From Lachnospiraceae bacterium (GTDB taxonomy: Bacteria > Bacillota > Clostridia > Lachnospirales > Lachnospiraceae), in NCBI GenBank assembly GCA_015057665.1, contig SVDY01000004.1, positions 91,853 through 155,852 on the forward strand: DNA of 64,000 nucleotides. Direction: 5' to 3'. Under the pieces are notes generated by a model that searched no databases, had not been told where the DNA came from, and was given only the letters and a program-made list of their open reading frames with translations. The position numbers and the translations under genes are program-made. Positions 60,480-64,000 of the stretch are shown here, piece by piece. The first letter of the stretch is position 1; the number at the start of each line of letters is the position of its first letter.

Positions 60480-62186
60480 TTATTCTTCAAAAGATACACG
60501 AAGCATCTCTGATACTGTCGTTGTTCCGTCCAGTACATACTCTGCCGCACTCATACGGAGTGTATGCATTCCGTCTGCTAAGGCCTGTTTTTTTATGGCC
60601 TCTGTTCCCTGCTGGGAAGAGATGATTCTCTTAAGTGCAGGTGAGATCTCCATAATCTCATAAACACCGATTCGTCCATAATATCCTGTGTCCGCACATT
60701 TTGGACAGCCGCATGGATCGTAAACAATCAGATCCTCATCCGGATTCTTGTGGAGAATCTCCTTCTCCTTGTCTGTTGCCTGTCTCGCCTTCTTACATTC
60801 CGGACAGAGACGTCTTACCAGTCGCTGGGCGATAACACCTACTACAGAATCTGCAATCAGGTAACTCTCAATTCCCATGTCGATGAGACGGGTAATAGTT
60901 GCTGCGGATGAGTTGGTATGTAAGGTACTTACTACTAAGTGGCCGGTGATAGATGCCTGAACGGCAATTCCCGCTGTCTCTGCATCTCGAATTTCACCGA
61001 TCATGATAATATCCGGGTCCTGACGAAGGATGGAACGCAGCGCATTGGCAAAGGTCAGCTCTGCCTTTACATTCACCTGTACCTGGTTGATACCGTCGAT
61101 GTTGGCTTCCACCGGATCTTCTACGGTGATAATGTTAACGTCTTCTTTATTCAACTCGCTTAATGCAGTATAAAGTGTCGTAGACTTACCGGAACCGGTC
61201 GGGCCTGTAACAAGAATAATACCGTGTGGATTGGATACAATGTGGTCGAATACCTTTAACTCATTTGGCTTTAATCCAAGTTCACTCTTATCTCTCGTCA
61301 TGGCATTCTTAAGAGCCAGACGCATTACGGCTTTCTCCCCATATACTGTTGGGAGAATAGATACACGGATGTCATATTCTTTACGGTCTACCATGATAGT
61401 AATACGGCCATCCTGAGGCTTTCTCTTCTCGGAGATATCCATACCGCCGATAATCTTAATACGAGCGATGATGGCCGGGAGCAGATGGATATCATAACTG
61501 ATCTTCTCATATAAGGCACCGTCAATACGGTAACGGACTCTTACTTTATTCTGAAGGGCTTCCACGTGAATATCGGAAGCTCTCTGTCTGGCAGCCTGTT
61601 CGATCATAGACTTAACCAAAATAACAATCGGAGAATTCTCAACATCTGCATTATCTTCTTCTGCTGCCGCACTCTCCAGCTGCATCTGTCGTTCCTTGGC
61701 ATACTGTTCTGCGGCTGTCAGTGCTTCCGCATCTCCGTAATAGCGGTCGAGTGCACGCATAATCTCTGTAGGTGTTGCAATACAGGCTTCCACGTGATAG
61801 TTGGTGATAATCATGAAATCATCAATTGCATTGAGATTCATAGGATCTGCCATGGCAACACGGATCATATTCGCATTATCTTCCTTAAATGCGAAAGGAA
61901 TCATCATGTGCTTACGTAAAATCTGCCCGCCAACCATAGATAAGAGTTCCTCCTCAATCTGCATGGTCGCAGGCGCTACCTTCTCCACCTTGAACTTTCT
62001 GGCAAGAACGTCTGTCACCACGTCTTCTGTTGTGAAGCCCAGGTCAACTAAGATCTCGCCTAATTTCTTGTCACTATGCTGCTTTACTTCTAATGCACGT
62101 TCTAACTGTTCTGCTGTGATTGCTTTCTCCATCAGCAGTAATTCGCCGATACGCTTCTTTCTCTTTGAAAAAACATCTATTGCCAT
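60480..62186 (-). CDS. pilB: Type IV pilus extension ATPase PilB
   Basis: 568 residues; GAAGGAAATC before ATG. N-terminal MshEN-like domain (~10-150), with RKHMMIPFAFKED, a fold that binds c-di-GMP in some relatives (binding not shown here). Then RASDIHVEALQNKVRVRYRI, Walker A GPTGSGKSTTLY near 330, Walker B/His region DPDIIMIGEIRDAETAGIA, and a zinc site CPEC (near 478) with CGCPKC. First gene of the operon, behind the promoter with the G9 tract. Confidence 0.96.
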   Translation of the reverse strand: MAIDVFSKRKKRIGELLLMEKAITAEQLERALEVKQHSDKKLGEILVDLGFTTEDVVTDVLARKFKVEKVAPATMQIEEELLSMVGGQILRKHMMIPFAFKEDNANMIRVAMADPMNLNAIDDFMIITNYHVEACIATPTEIMRALDRYYGDAEALTAAEQYAKERQMQLESAAAEEDNADVENSPIVILVKSMIEQAARQRASDIHVEALQNKVRVRYRIDGALYEKISYDIHLLPAIIARIKIIGGMDISEKRKPQDGRITIMVDRKEYDIRVSILPTVYGEKAVMRLALKNAMTRDKSELGLKPNELKVFDHIVSNPHGIILVTGPTGSGKSTTLYTALSELNKEDVNIITVEDPVEANIDGINQVQVNVKAELTFANALRSILRQDPDIIMIGEIRDAETAGIAVQASITGHLVVSTLHTNSSAATITRLIDMGIESYLIADSVVGVIAQRLVRRLCPECKKARQATDKEKEILHKNPDEDLIVYDPCGCPKCADTGYYGRIGVYEIMEISPALKRIISSQQGTEAIKKQALADGMHTLRMSAAEYVLDGTTTVSEMLRVSFEE

Positions 62187-62298
62187 AACATGATTTCCTT
62201 CAGTCTATTATTAGGGATACACAACCACAATATCTATTGTGTATGTCTCCCATTCCTTCTTCATATTGCATAATACTGCAAATTGTATGGTTATAACA

Positions 62299-62328
62299 AT
62301 TCTACCCCCCCCCACTATATTTTGTCAA
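62299..62328 (-). promoter_or_regulatory. Promoter of the pil operon with a G9 tract in its spacer
   Basis: On the minus strand TTGACA (62328-62323), an 18-nt spacer and TAGAAT (62304-62299), about 113 nt before the pilB start. The last nine spacer bases are G (62313-62305). Loss of one G would give the preferred 17-nt spacing. The -35 and first spacer bases also form one arm of an inverted repeat (62312-62324 with 62352-62364). Confidence 0.75.
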
Positions 62329-62364
62329 CCTGACAGGCAGACAAATTGTGCCAAAATATAGTGG
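62312..62364. repeat. 13-bp inverted repeat around the pil promoter -35 box
   Basis: CCACTATATTTTG at 62312-62324 and its exact complement at 62352-62364, separated by 27 bp. One arm covers the -35 end and spacer of the pil promoter. Could be a regulator site or a hairpin. Confidence 0.8.
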
Positions 62365-62452
62365 TTTTCAGAAGCAGAATTTGGTTATTTTTCCTCTTTT
62401 TCATAGAGTTCTTCAAATGATTTATCATTTTTATTTGTTCTCAAAACAACAA

Positions 62453-62499
62453 AAAACGCAGTACCTGACAGGTTCTATTTCTGTCTGATACTGCGTTTT
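62453..62499 (-). terminator. Terminator of the 321-residue gene
   Basis: AAAACGCAGTA (62453-62463) pairs with TACTGCGTTTT (62489-62499); TTTTTTG follows on the minus strand. It isolates the upstream gene from the pil promoter. Confidence 0.9.
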
Positions 62500-62544
62500 A
62501 TTTTAAATACTAAATATATAGCAATTTGCAAGATTTTTTATTCT

Positions 62545-63510
62545 TTATTCCTGATCATCATTTGACGTTAGATCGTCTGTACCTGTATCTGCATTACCGC
62601 TTTCTGTTTCCGTATCCGTCGTTGTATCATCCGGCTCCACATCTGTTGTCTTGTCTTCTTCTGTAGTATTGTCTGTTGTTGTATCCGTTGTACTATCATC
62701 AGAAGTTGTATCTTCCGTACTGTCATCAGCAGTTGTGCTTTCTTCTGTACTATCATCTACAGTGGAATTATCTCCCTCGTTATCAGAAGCCGTTGTGTTT
62801 TCCTCGTCAGAATCATCTTCTGTATCATTGGTATGGTCTATGGAAGTATCCCTATCTGTTGTGTTTTCTTCCTGCTCCGTTTGTTCTGTTTCTTCCTCTC
62901 CGTTCTCTGTAAGGGATGTACTTGTAGTAAGCGGATCTTCTGTAGTAAGCTCCTCTTTCATCTCCGTAGGATCTTCCTTCTGCGTATCCTGTACTATCTC
63001 TTCTGTTGTTGGTTCCTGGTTGGAATTATGTTTTTCAAAAGCATCGCTCAGGAAATACATAAATATAAGTCCGATAATAATCACACTACTAAGAAGGAAC
63101 AGTCCTATTCCCCGCTTTTTCTTTTTTGGAATCGGCACTGCAATATTCTTTTCCGATTCCTCGGCTGCTTCCGGAACCACTTCCGGCTCCAGGACTGCCA
63201 CTGGAATTTCCTCCGGCTCCTCAGCTGCTTCCGGAATTTCCTCCGGTTCTGGTTCCCCGGCTGCCTCTGGAATTTCCTCCGGCTCCGGCTCCGGTTCTAT
63301 GACTGCCTCTGGGATTTCCTCCGGCTCCGGTTCCGGTTCTATGACTGCCTCTGGGATTTCCTCCGGCTCCGGTTCCGGTTCTATGACAACCTCCGGTTCA
63401 TCCACAAGTGTTCCCATAAAATCCTTTAAACGAATTCCCGGCTCATTGTTATAGTTGTCTTGCAGTTCTTTTACAAGTTTATCTTTCAGTTCCTTAAAAA
63501 TCTCTAACAT
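62545..63510 (-). CDS. Repeat-rich single-pass membrane protein
   Basis: 321 residues; GGAAGGAT before ATG. A short helical N-terminus ([17 protein letters not shown]) is followed by Pro/Glu repeats ([14 protein letters not shown], three 14-residue units then shorter ones) in residues ~40-115, then a basic patch and one membrane helix ([20 protein letters not shown], ~137-157), and a C-terminal half that is almost only T, S, D, E and N. Topology predicts an acidic cytoplasmic part and an acidic Thr-rich outer tail. No enzyme motif. It sits upstream of the pilus operon but has its own terminator, so a link to pili is only positional. Confidence 0.8.
   Translation of the reverse strand: MLEIFKELKDKLVKELQDNYNNEPGIRLKDFMGTLVDEPEVVIEPEPEPEEIPEAVIEPEPEPEEIPEAVIEPEPEPEEIPEAAGEPEPEEIPEAAEEPEEIPVAVLEPEVVPEAAEESEKNIAVPIPKKKKRGIGLFLLSSVIIIGLIFMYFLSDAFEKHNSNQEPTTEEIVQDTQKEDPTEMKEELTTEDPLTTSTSLTENGEEETEQTEQEENTTDRDTSIDHTNDTEDDSDEENTTASDNEGDNSTVDDSTEESTTADDSTEDTTSDDSTTDTTTDNTTEEDKTTDVEPDDTTTDTETESGNADTGTDDLTSNDDQE
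63259..63384 (-). repeat. 42-bp tandem repeat within the 321-residue gene
   Basis: Three 42-bp units (63259-63300, 63301-63342, 63343-63384); the last two are identical and the first differs at a few bases. Encodes the [14 protein letters not shown] units. Recent amplification and copy-number variation are likely. Confidence 0.9.
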
Positions 63511-63541
63511 AACCGTATCCTTCCTTGTTTGTCCTAGTTAC

Positions 63542-63569
63542 ATTATACTAAACAAATATTATAGTGCAA
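63542..63569 (-). promoter_or_regulatory. Promoter of the 321-residue gene
   Basis: TTGCAC (63569-63564), 16-nt spacer and TATAAT (63547-63542) on the minus strand, about 32 nt before the ATG. Confidence 0.55.
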
Positions 63570-63627
63570 GACGGATTTTCATCTCCACATGCGGAATGCC
63601 GTCTTCTAAAAATTCTTCTGAATTTTT
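63559..63627 (-). pseudogene. C-terminal remnant of a GNAT acetyltransferase
   Basis: In the frame ending at TAA 63559, KNSEEFLEDGIPHVEMKIRL is read, closely matching the end of the ElaA-like protein at 31415 (TSDEFMEDGIPHVEMRTLL). A stop codon lies 7 codons upstream, so only this tail survives. It overlaps the promoter of the 321-residue gene. Confidence 0.6.
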
Positions 63628-63695
63628 ATTTTAGCAAGACGAGCATCTTTTCACAAATATTATACTATCATTTTTCCCAAATGTCTTTAAAAAAG

Positions 63696-63741
63696 AAAAA
63701 GAATGCCAGGAAGGGAAGGAATAACCCTAGGCATTCTTTTT
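63696..63741. terminator. Bidirectional terminator
   Basis: AAAAAGAATGCC (63696-63707) pairs with GGCATTCTTTTT (63730-63741), with T-runs on both strands. It probably ends the transketolase transcript on the minus strand. Confidence 0.88.
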
Positions 63742-63859
63742 CTATATATAAAAAGGAAACATATTAAGCTTAGGTATAAGCAGACCTCTTAAAAGAGGCC
63801 TGCAACCTGGGTGTTGGAATCAGGAACGGAGAACACACCTGATTCTGTGGTCGATATCA

Positions 63860-64000
63860 CTATTTAAAGAGGTTCTTAATTTCGTTATAAATGCTGTTGG
63901 CATCCAATCCATATTTTGTGAGGAGTTCTTTTGCCGGACCGGATTCGCCAAATACATCCATGACACCAATTCTCTTTACCGGTACCTGACAGTGAGCGGA
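63860..64000 (-). CDS. Transketolase C-terminal part (partial, 5' end outside window)
   Basis: 46 codons and a TAG are visible. VPVKRIGVMDVFGESGPAKE followed by LLTKYGLDANSIYNEIKNLF is the typical C-terminal end of transketolase, especially of the separate C-terminal (TktB-like) subunit used in Clostridia. The rest lies right of the window. Transketolase moves two-carbon units in the pentose phosphate pathway with thiamine diphosphate. A hairpin (AGACCTCTT/AAGAGGCCT, near 63781-63801) lies downstream, then the terminator at 63696. Confidence 0.88.
   Translation of the reverse strand, partial: SAHCQVPVKRIGVMDVFGESGPAKELLTKYGLDANSIYNEIKNLFK

Noticed and set aside
63259..63384. 42-bp repeats considered as a CRISPR array
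   Set aside because: Contiguous coding units without spacers, and no cas genes in the window.
62651..63454. Long Ser/Val-rich open frame on the plus strand
   Set aside because: It is the antisense of the Thr/Ser/Asp and Pro/Glu repeats of the 321-residue gene, has no ribosome binding site and low-complexity composition.
1..64000. tRNA or rRNA genes, prophage, integrase, complete transposon
   Set aside because: No cloverleaf, rRNA signature, integrase or transposase was seen on either strand.

Overview
The window looks like a chromosome segment of a strictly anaerobic Clostridia member, most likely Lachnospiraceae. Reasons: a clostridial NADH-dependent [FeFe]-hydrogenase operon, the dnaG-rpoD-trmK-nif3 gene order, a methionine aminopeptidase with an SEC-C zinc motif, an FMN riboswitch in front of a RibU-type transporter, strong AGGAGG ribosome binding sites, and moderately AT-rich DNA. 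Species assignment is not possible from the sequence alone. Most genes are on the minus strand.

Layout. 1-2757 (-): NuoF-like (cut by the window edge), a small [2Fe-2S] protein, a GHKL ATPase and a NuoE-like protein, i.e. the diaphorase part of an electron-bifurcating hydrogenase. Divergent from it, 3078-6469 (+): DRTGG protein, RsbW-like ATPase, a sensory-type [FeFe]-hydrogenase homologue, a second DRTGG protein and a PHP phosphoesterase. 6531-8397 (-): folA, thyA and RNase P RNA. 8460-15177 (-): nucleoside kinase, a 600-bp nested inverted-repeat region, nif3-like, trmK, rpoD, dnaG. 15299-25296 (-): an accessory block with a PHP protein, a kinase-TPR protein, a giant sigma-70-like protein and five proteins I cannot identify. 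25454-30205 (-): MATE pump, DUF1292 protein, dGTPase, a sigma-like protein without region 4, and map. 30337-33750: ribU with riboswitch, a GNAT acetyltransferase, a ferredoxin-type protein and a divergent Crp/Fnr regulator, with gene remnants between them.

33737-39324 (-) looks like a ribosomally made, post-translationally modified peptide (RiPP) locus: three radical SAM enzymes (two of B12-binding type, one with a SPASM-like tail), a Gfo/Idh/MocA oxidoreductase, a second protein resembling that family without its nucleotide motif, a PqqD-like protein and an unlisted 19-residue peptide gene right after pqqD. 39579-41543 (+) is an LTA-synthase-type membrane sulfatase. 41605-62186 (-) is a complete type IV pilus locus: pilB, pilT, pilC, major pilin, pilD, a pilM-pilN fusion, pilO, four further prepilin-like or PilX-like proteins (one of 1075 residues), a 1499-residue secreted DUF5057-type protein and a second small pilin. 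A transketolase C-terminal fragment closes the window.

Most notable signals: (1) the promoter I infer for the pilus operon carries a run of nine G between a perfect -35 TTGACA and a -10 TAGAAT, the arrangement of a slipped-strand phase-variable promoter; (2) the radical SAM/PqqD/19-residue peptide locus; (3) the 600-bp structured element between nif3 and the nucleoside kinase, containing two diverged, inverted copies of one long hairpin with compensatory changes; (4) an accessory island between dgt and dnaG with a 759-residue sigma-like protein.
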